This document shows positions 8,401-16,641 of a DNA stretch of 31,827 nt, in pieces. The stretch is taken from NCBI GenBank assembly GCA_934597165.1, contig CAKTQP010000022.1:1-31827 (forward strand), written 5' to 3'. The stretch's first letter is position 1. Each line of letters opens with the position of its first letter. Made by a program: the position numbers and the translations under genes. The notes under the pieces were generated by a model, which ran no database searches, had not been told where the DNA came from, and worked only from the letters and a program-made list of their open reading frames with translations. This DNA is from an uncultured Oscillospiraceae bacterium (GTDB lineage: Bacteria; Bacillota; Clostridia; Oscillospirales; Oscillospiraceae).

Positions 8401-11082
8401 ATGGCCAACAAAAATGAAGCGAAGGTGACGTTCAAGGCGGAGACGGATGGGTTTACCGATGGCATCAAGGCCATCAACACCTCCATTGGCGCCATGAACG
8501 CCCAGCTGAAATTGAACTCCGCCCAGCTGGACGGCACGTCGGATGACACGGAAGCGCTGCGGAGCAACATGAAGCTGCTGGCGGACGCTCAGGCCAGCGC
8601 TGGTCAGAAGGTGGAGCTGACGCGGATGAAGCTGGAGACGGCGTGCGCCATCTTCGGCGAGAACAGCGTGGAGGCTGACCGGCTGCGGAAGGCGTTGGCG
8701 CTGGCGGAATTGCAGGAGGCCAACCTGGGCAAAAAGCTGGATGCGGCCAGCGCAGCACTGGACGCCCAAGAGTCTGCGTTCGGGCAGCTGTCCAGCACCA
8801 TCTCCCAACAGGAAGGCGAGCTGGAAGCGCTGAAACGGTCTTACACAAACGTGGTGCTGGAGCAGGGCAGTGAGTCGGACGCGGCCAAGGAGCTGGCGGG
8901 ACAGATCACGGCGCTGTCCGGGGAGCTTGAAGGCAACCGTACCACCCTGCGGGAGGCGTCCGACGCCGCTGACCAGCTGACCCGGAGCACGGAAGAGGTG
9001 ACCCAGGCAGCAGAGGAGGCGGAGGGCGGCTGGACGATGCTGAAGGGGGTGCTGGCGGACCTGGTGTCCAACGGCATCCAGGCGGGCATCGGCAAGCTCC
9101 ACGACCTGGCCAGCGCCGTGTGGGAGCTGCCGGAGGCCACGCGAGAGTACCGGACAGCCATGGCCAAGCTGGACACCGCCTTTTCCAAGGCCAATTTCTC
9201 CGCCGATGTGGCTGCCAGCACCTACCGCACCCTGTACCGAGTGGTGGGGGACACCGACCAGGCCACCGAGGCAGCCAACCTCATCGCCAACATGGCCAAG
9301 TCCCAGAAGGAGCTGCACCAGTGGACCACCATCCTGATCGGCGTCTTCGGCACCTATGGCGACTCCCTGCCGGTGGAATCCCTGGCGGAAACGGCGGCGG
9401 AGACGGCCAAGACCGGGACGGTGACGGGCAGTCTGGCGGACGCGCTGAACTGGTCCAGTGAGGCTGCGACCATGTTCAGCAAGTACATGAACAAGGATGT
9501 AAAGACGGCAGAGGACGCCTTCAATGTGGCGCTGTCCAAGTGCTCCAACGAGCAGGAGCGGCAGGCGCTCATCACGGAGACCCTGACCAAGCTGTACGGC
9601 GATGCGGCAGAGCAGTACCAGGAGACGGCGGGGGACATCCTGGCCGCCAACGACGCCACGGCGCGGCTGACTGAGGCACAGTCCCAGATGGGCGAGGCCA
9701 TGGAACCGGCCAACACGGCGTGGCAGAATCTCAAGACCACCCTGATGGAGTCCTTCCTCCCCATCGCCATCCAGCGGGTGCAGGGACTGGCGGGGCACAT
9801 TGATGCCCTGTCGGCGGCACTGTCTGGGGCCATCGGGTGGTGTCGGGAGCATCAGACGTTGCTGACCGGCATCGGTATCGGTTTGGGCGTGCTGACTACG
9901 GCCATTTTGGCCTATAACATCTCCCTCCACGCCACAGCGATCGCTACGGCGGTGGTGACGGCGGCGACTGGGGCGTTTGCGGCGGTGGTGGGCTTCTTGA
10001 CTTCGCCCATCACGATAGCTATTGCCATCATCACGGCCTTGATCGCCATTGGGGTGGCGCTGTACAAAAATTGGGACACAGTGAGCGCCGCCCTGGGGTC
10101 GGCCATGGACTTTATCGGCGGCAAGATCGACGGGCTGCAACAGTGGTTCGCTGGCCTGTGGGCGTCCATCCAGCAGGCTGGCACGGAGATACTGGCCACC
10201 GTCAGCGGTGCCTTCGACGCCATTGGCACCACCCTCCAAGGCGTCTTCGAGACCATCCACACCGTGACCCTCAACGCGCTGGACGCCATCCGGAGCTTTT
10301 TGGACAGCACGTGGTATGCCTGGCAGGACTTCCAGGCCACGCTGGCCGGGCTGTGGAACAGCATCAAGGCCACGGCGGTGACTGTGTGGAACGCCATCAA
10401 GGGGGCGCTGCTGGGGATCGTGAATGGTATCCGGAACGGCATTACCACCGGCATCAATGCCGTGAAGAACACCGTCAGCGCCATTTGGCATGGCATCCAA
10501 TCGGTGACGACCACCGTTTGGAATGGTATCAAGTCCGGGGTGGTCGGTGTGGTCACTGGCGTGAAGACCTCGGTGGGCAGCATCTTTAACGGCCTAAAAA
10601 ATACGGTGTCCACCATTTGGAACGGCATCAAATCCGCTATCATCACGCCGGTCACGGCGGCCAAGGACAAGGTGGCGGGGGTCATCGATAAGATCAAGGG
10701 GCTGTTCCACTTCACCTGGAGCCTGCCCAAATTAAAGGTGCCCCACTTCGGCATCAGCCCTGCGGGCTGGAAGGTGGGCGACCTGCTCAAGGGCAGCATT
10801 CCCCATCTGTCCGTCAAGTGGGCGGCCAAGGGCGGCGTCATGCGCAATCCCACCCTGTTCGGCGGCGGAGAAGCCGGTGCCGAGGGCATTTTGCCGTTGG
10901 AGCGGAACACCTGGTGGATGGACAAGCTGGCGGACATCGTGACGGTGCGGATGGCAGGGCAGACCCAGGCCATCGACTACGACCGGCTGAAGGGGCTGGT
11001 GCGGGAGCTGGTGGATGGGATGACCCAGCCCATCTATTTCCGGGAACGGGAAGTGGGTCGGATGGTACGGGAGGTGCTGTAA
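8401..11082 (+). CDS. Phage tail tape measure protein
   Basis: An 893-residue tape measure, setting tail length and crossing the membrane on injection. An Ala/Glu/Gln-rich coiled-coil N-terminal third (to about residue 200) is followed by a PhageMin-type central region (EYRTAMAKLDTAFSKA, MAKSQKELHQWT). A long hydrophobic stretch lies at about 489-560, and a run of imperfect repeats centred on W(N/H)GI(K/Q) at about 660-760. The C terminus has the KGGVMRNPTLFGGGEAGAEGILPL motif common in Firmicutes tape measures. The start is ATG 8401 after GAGAGGAGGCGGTGAG. Confidence 0.95.
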   Translation: MANKNEAKVTFKAETDGFTDGIKAINTSIGAMNAQLKLNSAQLDGTSDDTEALRSNMKLLADAQASAGQKVELTRMKLETACAIFGENSVEADRLRKALALAELQEANLGKKLDAASAALDAQESAFGQLSSTISQQEGELEALKRSYTNVVLEQGSESDAAKELAGQITALSGELEGNRTTLREASDAADQLTRSTEEVTQAAEEAEGGWTMLKGVLADLVSNGIQAGIGKLHDLASAVWELPEATREYRTAMAKLDTAFSKANFSADVAASTYRTLYRVVGDTDQATEAANLIANMAKSQKELHQWTTILIGVFGTYGDSLPVESLAETAAETAKTGTVTGSLADALNWSSEAATMFSKYMNKDVKTAEDAFNVALSKCSNEQERQALITETLTKLYGDAAEQYQETAGDILAANDATARLTEAQSQMGEAMEPANTAWQNLKTTLMESFLPIAIQRVQGLAGHIDALSAALSGAIGWCREHQTLLTGIGIGLGVLTTAILAYNISLHATAIATAVVTAATGAFAAVVGFLTSPITIAIAIITALIAIGVALYKNWDTVSAALGSAMDFIGGKIDGLQQWFAGLWASIQQAGTEILATVSGAFDAIGTTLQGVFETIHTVTLNALDAIRSFLDSTWYAWQDFQATLAGLWNSIKATAVTVWNAIKGALLGIVNGIRNGITTGINAVKNTVSAIWHGIQSVTTTVWNGIKSGVVGVVTGVKTSVGSIFNGLKNTVSTIWNGIKSAIITPVTAAKDKVAGVIDKIKGLFHFTWSLPKLKVPHFGISPAGWKVGDLLKGSIPHLSVKWAAKGGVMRNPTLFGGGEAGAEGILPLERNTWWMDKLADIVTVRMAGQTQAIDYDRLKGLVRELVDGMTQPIYFREREVGRMVREVL

Positions 11083-11919
11083 GTGGACGTGGTATTTCAG
11101 AATCATGCGGGCAAGGCGCTGCCGCTGACCCGGTGGCCGCTGATGCTGCAGGACGCGGAGAAGCTGCTCAAGGTCTCCCGCAGCTACGCCAGTACGGAAC
11201 GCCGGACGGAGGGTATCACCATCGACCGGTGGTTCAAGCGCAGCCAGGAGTTCAGCCTGACGGTGGCCGTCTTTGCCGACAGCGCCGGGGCGTTTTACGA
11301 CCTGCTGGACGCGCTGGAAGCGGTCACGGTGGCGGACATCGCCGCCCGGAAGCCGGGACGGCTCTACGTGAACGAGCGGAGCTATCTGCCCGCCTACATC
11401 AGCGGGTGGGAGGTGAGCGAATGGGCAGAGGACGCCTGGGCGACTGATCTGACCTTGACCGTGCTCTCTCCCTATCCCTACTGGATGACCGAGACTACCC
11501 TGACCTATCTGCCGGTCAGCGCCGGGGCGTCGGAGCGCAAGGCGTATCCCTACCGGTATCCCTATCGGTACGGCAACAGCCTCATCCGCTCCACCCTCAC
11601 CAACCCCGCCAACGCACCCTGCGGGTTCCGGATGGTGGTGTTCGGCCCTTGTGACCATCCCATCGTGTACATCAATGGCCACGCCTACGACGTGGCGGTG
11701 ACGCTGACCGCCGACCAATATCTGACCATCGACAGCCGGGAGAAGACCATCGTGGTCACCGGTCTGGACGGCGGCAAGACCAACTGTCTCCACCTGCGGG
11801 AGCGGCAGAGCTATGTATTCCAGCCCATCCCCACGGGCACGGTGCCCATCACCCGCAGCGACAATTTTGGGGTGGACGTCACGCTGATCGAGGAGAGGAG
11901 TGAGCCGCGGTGGATTTGA
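11083..11919 (+). CDS. Distal tail protein (siphovirus Dit family)
   Basis: A 278-residue distal tail protein that forms the hub joining the tube to the host-recognition tip. The N-terminal half (ITIDRWFKRSQEFSLTV, GRLYVNERSYLPAYISGWEVSEW, then DLTLTVLSPYPYW) is the characteristic tube-like domain; the C-terminal half is a beta-rich domain. It starts at GTG 11083 immediately after the tape measure stop and overlaps the next gene by 10 nt. Confidence 0.88.
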   Translation: MDVVFQNHAGKALPLTRWPLMLQDAEKLLKVSRSYASTERRTEGITIDRWFKRSQEFSLTVAVFADSAGAFYDLLDALEAVTVADIAARKPGRLYVNERSYLPAYISGWEVSEWAEDAWATDLTLTVLSPYPYWMTETTLTYLPVSAGASERKAYPYRYPYRYGNSLIRSTLTNPANAPCGFRMVVFGPCDHPIVYINGHAYDVAVTLTADQYLTIDSREKTIVVTGLDGGKTNCLHLRERQSYVFQPIPTGTVPITRSDNFGVDVTLIEERSEPRWI

Positions 11920-12878
11920 TCTATACCAACGCAGCCCTGGTGGATCAGGGCGTGCTCCAGGACTGTGTGCTGGACTTGGCCTTCGGGGCGGATGAGAACG
12001 ACTTCGAGCTGGAAGTCCCGGCGGAGGGGGTGACCCTGGAGGCTGGGGCGCTGCTGTACATGGAGGGCACTGAGTACGGCGGGATGGTGGACGGGATGCG
12101 CTACACCTCCGCCGATGGGGTCAAGCGGTACACTGGCCGCACCTGGCACGGCATTTTGAACAGCAAGGTCATCCAGCCGGACGCGGGAGCGGACTACTAC
12201 ACCGTGTCCGGGGACGCCAACACCGTCCTGGCTGCGGTCCTCCAACGGCTGGCCTTGTCCGACCTCTTTGTGGCGGCTGACGGCTCAAGCGGACTATCTG
12301 TGTCCTACCAGTTCAATCGCTACTGCGGCGGCTACGATGGCCTGTGCGCCATGCTGACAAGTGTGGGCGGGAAGCTGCGGATGGAGGTGCTGGGGACGGG
12401 CCAGGTGCAGCTGTCTGCGGTGCCGGTCGCACGCTACGTGAAGGAAAACGAGTGGGACAGCGACCGGATGACCATCGACGCCACCCAGCTGTGGCACCCG
12501 GTGAACCACCTCATCTGCCTGGGCAAGGGGGACCTGCGGGAGCGGCAGGTGGTACATCTGTACGCCGACGCCAACGGGAACCTCTCCACCACCCAGACCA
12601 GCACGGGGCTGGCGGAGCGGGTGGCGGTGTATGACTACTCCAACGCGGAGAGCCTGGAGAGCTTGACCGCCAACGGGATGGCCAAGCTGGCGGAATACCA
12701 GGCCGGGGACAGCTGCAAGGCGTCTCTGGCGGACAGCGAGACGGTCTACGACATCGGCGACGTGGTGGGCGTCTGGGACAACGTGACGGGGCTGTCTGTG
12801 GAGACGAGCATCACGAAAAAGATCGTCACCATCTTCGGGGGCGTAGTGACGGTATCCTACAAGACAGGGAGTGATTGA
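11910..12878 (+). CDS. Tail-associated baseplate protein (gp37-like hub)
   Basis: A 322-residue protein starting at GTG 11910 after AGGAGAGGAG. An N-terminal segment FGADENDFELEVPAEGVTLE, a Tal/gp37-like hub region (RYTGRTWHGILNSKVI) and a C-terminal DIGDVVGVWDNVTGLSVETSITKKI segment are typical of the ReqiPepy6 gp37-like family of tail-tip hub proteins. It lacks a peptidoglycan-cleaving domain, which in some phages extends the same protein. Confidence 0.8.
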   Translation: MDLIYTNAALVDQGVLQDCVLDLAFGADENDFELEVPAEGVTLEAGALLYMEGTEYGGMVDGMRYTSADGVKRYTGRTWHGILNSKVIQPDAGADYYTVSGDANTVLAAVLQRLALSDLFVAADGSSGLSVSYQFNRYCGGYDGLCAMLTSVGGKLRMEVLGTGQVQLSAVPVARYVKENEWDSDRMTIDATQLWHPVNHLICLGKGDLRERQVVHLYADANGNLSTTQTSTGLAERVAVYDYSNAESLESLTANGMAKLAEYQAGDSCKASLADSETVYDIGDVVGVWDNVTGLSVETSITKKIVTIFGGVVTVSYKTGSD

Positions 12879-13784
12879 ATGGAAAACTATCTGGTGACCG
12901 GGTTCACCGGTCAGAACGTGACGGCCAGCCTGGATGCCCATATGCACGCCGCTCTGGTGGGGGCTGGCAGCTATGTGACGGCGGTGGGGAACCGGCTGGC
13001 GGCGTCCATCGTGGACACCAACACCATCCGATTGGCCGATGGGGCGCTGTTCTTGCAGGGGCTGTTCGCCTGTATCCCCACGGGGCAGTATGCCGATGTG
13101 GCCATCGCATCGGGGAGCCAGGGACAGAATCGTCTGGATCTGATCGGGTTCCAGTACACCAAAAACGTGGCCACCGGCCAGGAGACCGGCACCTTTGTGG
13201 CCATCAAGGGCACACCGGTGACCGGGACGCCCCAAGCGCCCGCTTACACGGCAGGGGACTGCTTGAGCGGAGATGTGTCGGCATTCCTGCCGCTGTATCT
13301 GGTGCGCTTGACCGGCCTCACCTTGGAGTCGGTCTCCCAGCATCCGGACTGGCAGCAGCTCAAGACCCTCTATGCAGATGAGACCACATTGGCTGCGCTG
13401 ACCGCTGCCGTTACAGAACTCCGTGCCGACTGTGCGTCCTTGCGGCTCCAGCCGGGCAAGACCACGACGGTCACCAAAATGCACTGTGCCGGGATGCTCT
13501 CCGGCGCTGCCAAGACCATCAGCTTCTCTGTCCCGCTCTCGCGTCCGCTGCAATCCAACACCACGGTCACGCTGAGCAATCCCAGCCAGGCGACTATGCG
13601 GGTCAGACGTGCGGAAGGCGGGTATCTGTGCCAGGACATAGCGGTGGGCTCCGTGGGGGACATTGCGTGCTCCGCCACCGAAAACTGCATCAACATCAAT
13701 ATCTCAGCGTCCACGGCCTTTTCGGCTGCCAACAATACGCCGTTGGCGGTGGAGGTCTCGAATTTTACATTCACATTTACGTAA
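12879..13784 (+). CDS. Tail fibre / receptor-binding-like protein
   Basis: A 301-residue protein after the hub gene, the usual place for the receptor-binding or upper-baseplate protein. The N-terminal ~170 residues contain a NRLAASIVDTNTIRLADGALFLQG segment and repeated short beta stretches as in baseplate-attachment domains. A short helical linker (ETTLAALTAAVTELRADCASLRL) then leads to a beta-rich C-terminal head (about 200-301). Host specificity is presumably set by the last domain, which I do not recognise. Confidence 0.65.
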   Translation: MENYLVTGFTGQNVTASLDAHMHAALVGAGSYVTAVGNRLAASIVDTNTIRLADGALFLQGLFACIPTGQYADVAIASGSQGQNRLDLIGFQYTKNVATGQETGTFVAIKGTPVTGTPQAPAYTAGDCLSGDVSAFLPLYLVRLTGLTLESVSQHPDWQQLKTLYADETTLAALTAAVTELRADCASLRLQPGKTTTVTKMHCAGMLSGAAKTISFSVPLSRPLQSNTTVTLSNPSQATMRVRRAEGGYLCQDIAVGSVGDIACSATENCININISASTAFSAANNTPLAVEVSNFTFTFT

Positions 13785-13797
13785 GGGGGATGATGAG

Positions 13798-14106
13798 ATG
13801 AGCCAATTCACACAGGTCGTCACCGCCCTCTGTGCCCCCATCCTGACCGCCACCTGGGCGGCCATCTGGCGGATGTATCGGCGGTATCAGTCCACCCAGG
13901 ACGGGATGAAATGCCTGCTCCGGGCGGAGATCATCCGGGACCACTCGCATTATATGGAGAAGGGGTATGTCCCTATCTACGCGATGGAGAATGTGCTGGA
14001 GAGCTACGCGGCCTATCACGCCCTGGGAGGAAACGGGACGATCACGAAGATGGTGGAGGAGCTGAAACGGCTCCCTACGCGAAAGGAGAATCACCATGAA
14101 GGATAA
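13798..14106 (+). CDS. Small lysis-region protein with N-terminal membrane helix
   Basis: A 102-residue protein with one likely membrane helix (about residues 6-26, VVTALCAPILTATWAAIWRM). A soluble part follows with HYMEKGYVPIYAMENV and YAAYHALGGNGTITKMVEELKRLP. Proteins with this LGGNG-type C terminus are common just before holins in Firmicutes prophages; their exact role is unsettled. The start ATG 13798 follows AAGGGGGATGATGAG. The 3' end overlaps the holin gene by 11 nt. Confidence 0.75.
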   Translation: MSQFTQVVTALCAPILTATWAAIWRMYRRYQSTQDGMKCLLRAEIIRDHSHYMEKGYVPIYAMENVLESYAAYHALGGNGTITKMVEELKRLPTRKENHHEG

Positions 14107-14308
14107 AACGATGAAAGAGTGGCTGTATCGCGCAGGCCGTACTGCGTTACAGGCGGCGGTGGGTGCTGTTGCGGCCAATCTGGTGGCTTGGGTCAACGGT
14201 GTTACTGATGTAGCAAGCGCCAAGACGGTGGCGATCAGTGCGGGGAGTGTGATCGTCAGTGCTGTGCTGGCGGCGCTGATGAACATGGACAAAGAGGAGG
14301 GCGAATGA
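14096..14308 (+). CDS. Phage holin
   Basis: A 70-residue protein with two hydrophobic helices (about 16-33 and 42-63) separated by a VNGVTDV turn, and a charged C terminus (MDKEEGE). This is the topology of small r1t-like holins that release the endolysin. GAAAGGAG lies just upstream of ATG 14096. The stop is one base before the endolysin start. Confidence 0.85.
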   Translation: MKDKTMKEWLYRAGRTALQAAVGAVAANLVAWVNGVTDVASAKTVAISAGSVIVSAVLAALMNMDKEEGE

Positions 14309-14309
14309 C

Positions 14310-15452
14310 ATGAAGATCAGCGCGAAAGGGTTGGCCATGATAGAAGGCTTCGAGGGATGCTTACTGAAAGCATCTAACAAGCTGGATGGCGTATGGACGA
14401 TTGGTTATGGCCAGACCGGCAGCTACTATGGCAAAAAGGTGGGCAAGGGCATGACCACGACGAAGGCTCTGGCACACGCCTGGCTGCGTGACCACAGCAT
14501 CAAGACCTATGAGGCGGCGGTAGCGAAGGCGGTCAAGGTGCCTATCAATCAAAATCAGTTTGATGCCTTAGTGAGCTTTGCGTACAATGTGGGCATCGGC
14601 GCTATGGCAGGCTCCACCGCGGTGCGCAGGCTGAACCAAGGGGATTACACCGGCGCGGCGGACGCGCTGACTATGTGGACACGGTGCAACGGGAAAGTGC
14701 TGCCCGGATTGGTACGCCGCCGCAAGGAAGAACGGGCCTTGTTTCTGACGCCCGTAACACAGGTGAAAAATGCCGAGGATGAACTGCTGCGCAAGGGGGA
14801 CACTGGCGCAGCCATCAAGCTGCTCCAGCACCGGCTCAATCTGGTGGGCAGTCAGCTGACGGAGGACGGTATCTGGGGTGTGCAGACGGACAGCGCTGTG
14901 AGGGGGTATCAGTATAAGGCTGGTCTGACGGTGGACGGCATCGTAGGCGCAAAAACCAAGGCGGCGCTCATCCGAGATGCAACCCTGGCTCGTGCAGCGG
15001 AAATCGGCGCGTACCTGGTCAAGCACAAGTGGCACTACCAGGATAAGACCTACCGCGCGAAATCCACCTTTGACGCGACGCGGAAGTTGGAACACCCCGG
15101 TGCTACCTGTTCCCACTACGTCTCGTGGATTTTGCAGGACGTGGGGTTGCTGGCGTCCGGCAAGCGCATCAGCCATGACGCTGGCCAGGTTACCGGAAAG
15201 GAACACCTCATCGGTTGTCAGGTCATTTCCGCCGGAAAGAAGACCTACGACAAGCTCACCGACCTGCGGCCGGGGGACGTGTGCGTGTGGGAGAGCAATC
15301 TGGCAATCTACGCAGGTGGTGGCAAGTGGTATGATGCGGGTGGGCCGTTTCGGGCGAATGCCAAGGATGGGCGGTATACCGACATCGGGCCTATTGCGCC
15401 TTATTACGATTGCACTCAGCTGGTTTATCATCTAATTCGAGCGAAGATTTAG
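14310..15452 (+). CDS. Three-domain endolysin: GH24 lysozyme, PG-binding, NlpC/P60-like
   Basis: A 380-residue lysin. Residues 1-~147 form a GH24 phage lysozyme with E12 (IEGFEG), D26 and T30 (LDGVWTIGYGQ) matching the T4 lysozyme catalytic E-D-T pattern. Residues ~155-225 form a peptidoglycan-binding type 1 domain (LRKGDTGAAIKLLQHRLNLVG, DGIWGVQTDSAVRGYQ, VDGIVGAKTKAAL). Residues ~230-380 resemble NlpC/P60-type cysteine peptidases, with TCSHYVSWILQD (C267) and LRPGDVCVWESNLAIYAGGGKWYDAGG. In that last motif the usual catalytic His before (A/G)IY is Asn330, so the third domain may be inactive or use another residue. Confidence 0.9.
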   Translation: MKISAKGLAMIEGFEGCLLKASNKLDGVWTIGYGQTGSYYGKKVGKGMTTTKALAHAWLRDHSIKTYEAAVAKAVKVPINQNQFDALVSFAYNVGIGAMAGSTAVRRLNQGDYTGAADALTMWTRCNGKVLPGLVRRRKEERALFLTPVTQVKNAEDELLRKGDTGAAIKLLQHRLNLVGSQLTEDGIWGVQTDSAVRGYQYKAGLTVDGIVGAKTKAALIRDATLARAAEIGAYLVKHKWHYQDKTYRAKSTFDATRKLEHPGATCSHYVSWILQDVGLLASGKRISHDAGQVTGKEHLIGCQVISAGKKTYDKLTDLRPGDVCVWESNLAIYAGGGKWYDAGGPFRANAKDGRYTDIGPIAPYYDCTQLVYHLIRAKI

Positions 15453-15468
15453 ATATCTAAAAAACATA

Positions 15469-15505
15469 GAATGCGGTGAAGCAAAAAGCTTCACCGCATT
15501 CTTAT
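15469..15505 (+). terminator. Terminator after the endolysin
   Basis: A perfect 14-bp stem GAATGCGGTGAAGC / GCTTCACCGCATTC with loop AAAAA, followed by TTATAT. The T-run is weak, but the stem is strong and lies 16 bases after the endolysin stop. An A-run upstream would let it act on the - strand too. Confidence 0.75.
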
Positions 15506-15519
15506 ATAAAATTTCAAAA

Positions 15520-15548
15520 TTGACAAAAAGCTCCTTGCTTTATATAAT
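15520..15548 (+). promoter_or_regulatory. Consensus sigma-A promoter for the prophage cargo gene
   Basis: TTGACA (15520-15525), a 17-bp spacer, and TATAAT (15543-15548): a perfect consensus promoter directly after the late-operon terminator. It should express the following gene in the lysogen independently of lytic genes. Confidence 0.85.
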
Positions 15549-15615
15549 ATAAACAAAAGCGGATATTGATAATACGGTAACTTTGCTGATTTTTCTATTG
15601 GATGAGGTTAAAACG

Positions 15616-16368
15616 ATGATCAATATAACAAAGAATATCACTTTTTCAACACACGAATATGATTCGCTTAGAAGTGAAATGATTTCACGGATTGAAATTA
15701 TTAACTCGCAATCAAACTTAGCAATTACAACAATTTTATCAACATGGACTGTTGGGTTCGCAATAATTTTCGCAATTAATGAATTTGAAATTAAATCATA
15801 TGTTCTCTCATTGGCCAGTGTATGTATTTTTCTAATCCCTATTTTCTATTTCATTCCACTCTCAATAAAAAGTGGGGAAAATATCCGGCAAATTGCGTCG
15901 ATATCTGCATATATTAGAGTATTTTACGACTATTTTTCTTTTAAACAGAAAAAAGAGATATTTAATTGGGAAACTTCAAATAATATCTACAGTTACATAA
16001 ATGTCAATCGAGGCAAACCAAGTATATTAATGAGACTTTATAATGAGGAATATGTTGTGCTATCCATAACGTCATTAGGCTTATATATTTCTATGTCCAT
16101 CTTTAGTTTGTATCATAGTTTGCCTGATAAAGTAATAGAACCATATTATACACTTTTTGTTATCTTCCTCTTTATATTCGCAATCGTTGGTATCGCTTCG
16201 ATTTTTGTAATCCAAAAAGCATCTTGCATGAACAACTCAATGATGAAAAACACTATTTTTTACGTGAATGCCTATATTGATCGAGCAATAGAATTAAATC
16301 TTCTTTCCAAAGATAACAAACAACATATTCTAGATTTTCTAGATTCCTTTAGAGAGCATTGCGAATAA
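15616..16368 (+). CDS. AT-rich membrane protein, prophage cargo of unknown function
   Basis: A 250-residue protein with about four membrane helices in two pairs. The first pair is at about 34-52 and 60-80 and the second at about 144-165 and 177-199. The N-terminal EYDSLRSEMISRIEIINSQSNLAITTILSTW segment recurs, as I recall, in uncharacterised accessory membrane proteins. Composition is far more AT-rich than all neighbours, it has its own strong promoter and a terminator, and it sits at the prophage end: hallmarks of a lysogenic-conversion cargo gene. Superinfection exclusion or abortive infection is a plausible guess, not shown. Start ATG 15616 has GATGAGG upstream; 11 upstream codons are also open. 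Confidence 0.7.
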   Translation: MINITKNITFSTHEYDSLRSEMISRIEIINSQSNLAITTILSTWTVGFAIIFAINEFEIKSYVLSLASVCIFLIPIFYFIPLSIKSGENIRQIASISAYIRVFYDYFSFKQKKEIFNWETSNNIYSYINVNRGKPSILMRLYNEEYVVLSITSLGLYISMSIFSLYHSLPDKVIEPYYTLFVIFLFIFAIVGIASIFVIQKASCMNNSMMKNTIFYVNAYIDRAIELNLLSKDNKQHILDFLDSFREHCE

Positions 16369-16383
16369 ATTTGAAACTGAAAC

Positions 16384-16423
16384 AAATAACAACCCTTCGG
16401 CGTAAACCGAGGGGTTGTTATTT
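16384..16423. terminator. Bidirectional terminator at the prophage edge
   Basis: Arms at 16384-16400 (AAATAACAACCCTTCGG) and 16407-16423 (CCGAGGGGTTGTTATTT) pair over 17 bp with one G-U wobble and a 6-nt loop, with A-rich and T-rich flanks. It separates the + strand cargo gene from the - strand cotJ stub and can serve both. Confidence 0.85.
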
Positions 16424-16641
16424 TACAGACGATTCTCCGGAGCAGATTCTTCCGTCCCGATATCCGTCAAAACCGCCTTCACCTCATCATAAGGCATGGC
16501 GTACCGCTGGCTCAGGTAGCGCAGGGACGCGCCCAGCTCGCCGTCGGGGCCGCCGTACTGGGAGATGATGACAGACGCCAGCTTGGGGTTGGGTCGGCGG
16601 ATGTTGATGGGGTACTGCAACTTCTTCTGATAGATAAACAT
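16423..16641 (-). pseudogene. cotJC: cotJC 5' fragment, cut by the prophage
   Basis: A 72-codon frame whose first 65 residues are an excellent match to the N terminus of CotJC, the manganese-catalase-like spore coat protein (MFIYQKKLQYP, SQYGGPDGELGASLRYLSQRY, LTDIGTEE). Family members are about 190 residues and continue with a histidine-containing (F/L)(A/S)HLEM segment. Here the frame becomes SAPENRL and stops. E35 and E65 of the metal site remain; the histidine and the C-terminal ligands are gone. Coding similarity ends at 16447, where prophage sequence begins. The remaining 3' part is expected at the other prophage end. Confidence 0.85.

Larger units (their letters stand above)
1..16447 (+). 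mobile_element. Right part of a siphovirus prophage inserted in cotJC
   Basis: A continuous + strand late-gene array (packaging, head, neck, tail, lysis) is followed by a cargo gene and a bidirectional terminator, then by the broken end of cotJC. The gene order is that of HK97-type siphoviruses of Firmicutes. No integrase, repressor or replication genes are visible, so the left end lies outside the window. I place the right boundary near 16447, where similarity of the adjoining reading frame to CotJC stops after residue 65. All structural genes look intact, which suggests a functional or recently acquired prophage. The exact attachment core cannot be defined without the left junction. Confidence 0.9.

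Noticed and set aside
6559..10500. 1313-codon open frame on the - strand
   Set aside because: It is antisense to clear phage neck and tail genes and is His/Gly/Arg/Leu-rich low complexity, as expected from the GC-rich complement.
10381..10640. Tandem-like DNA repeats in the tape measure gene
   Set aside because: They reflect the W(N/H)GI protein repeats usual in tape measure proteins, not a separate repeat element.
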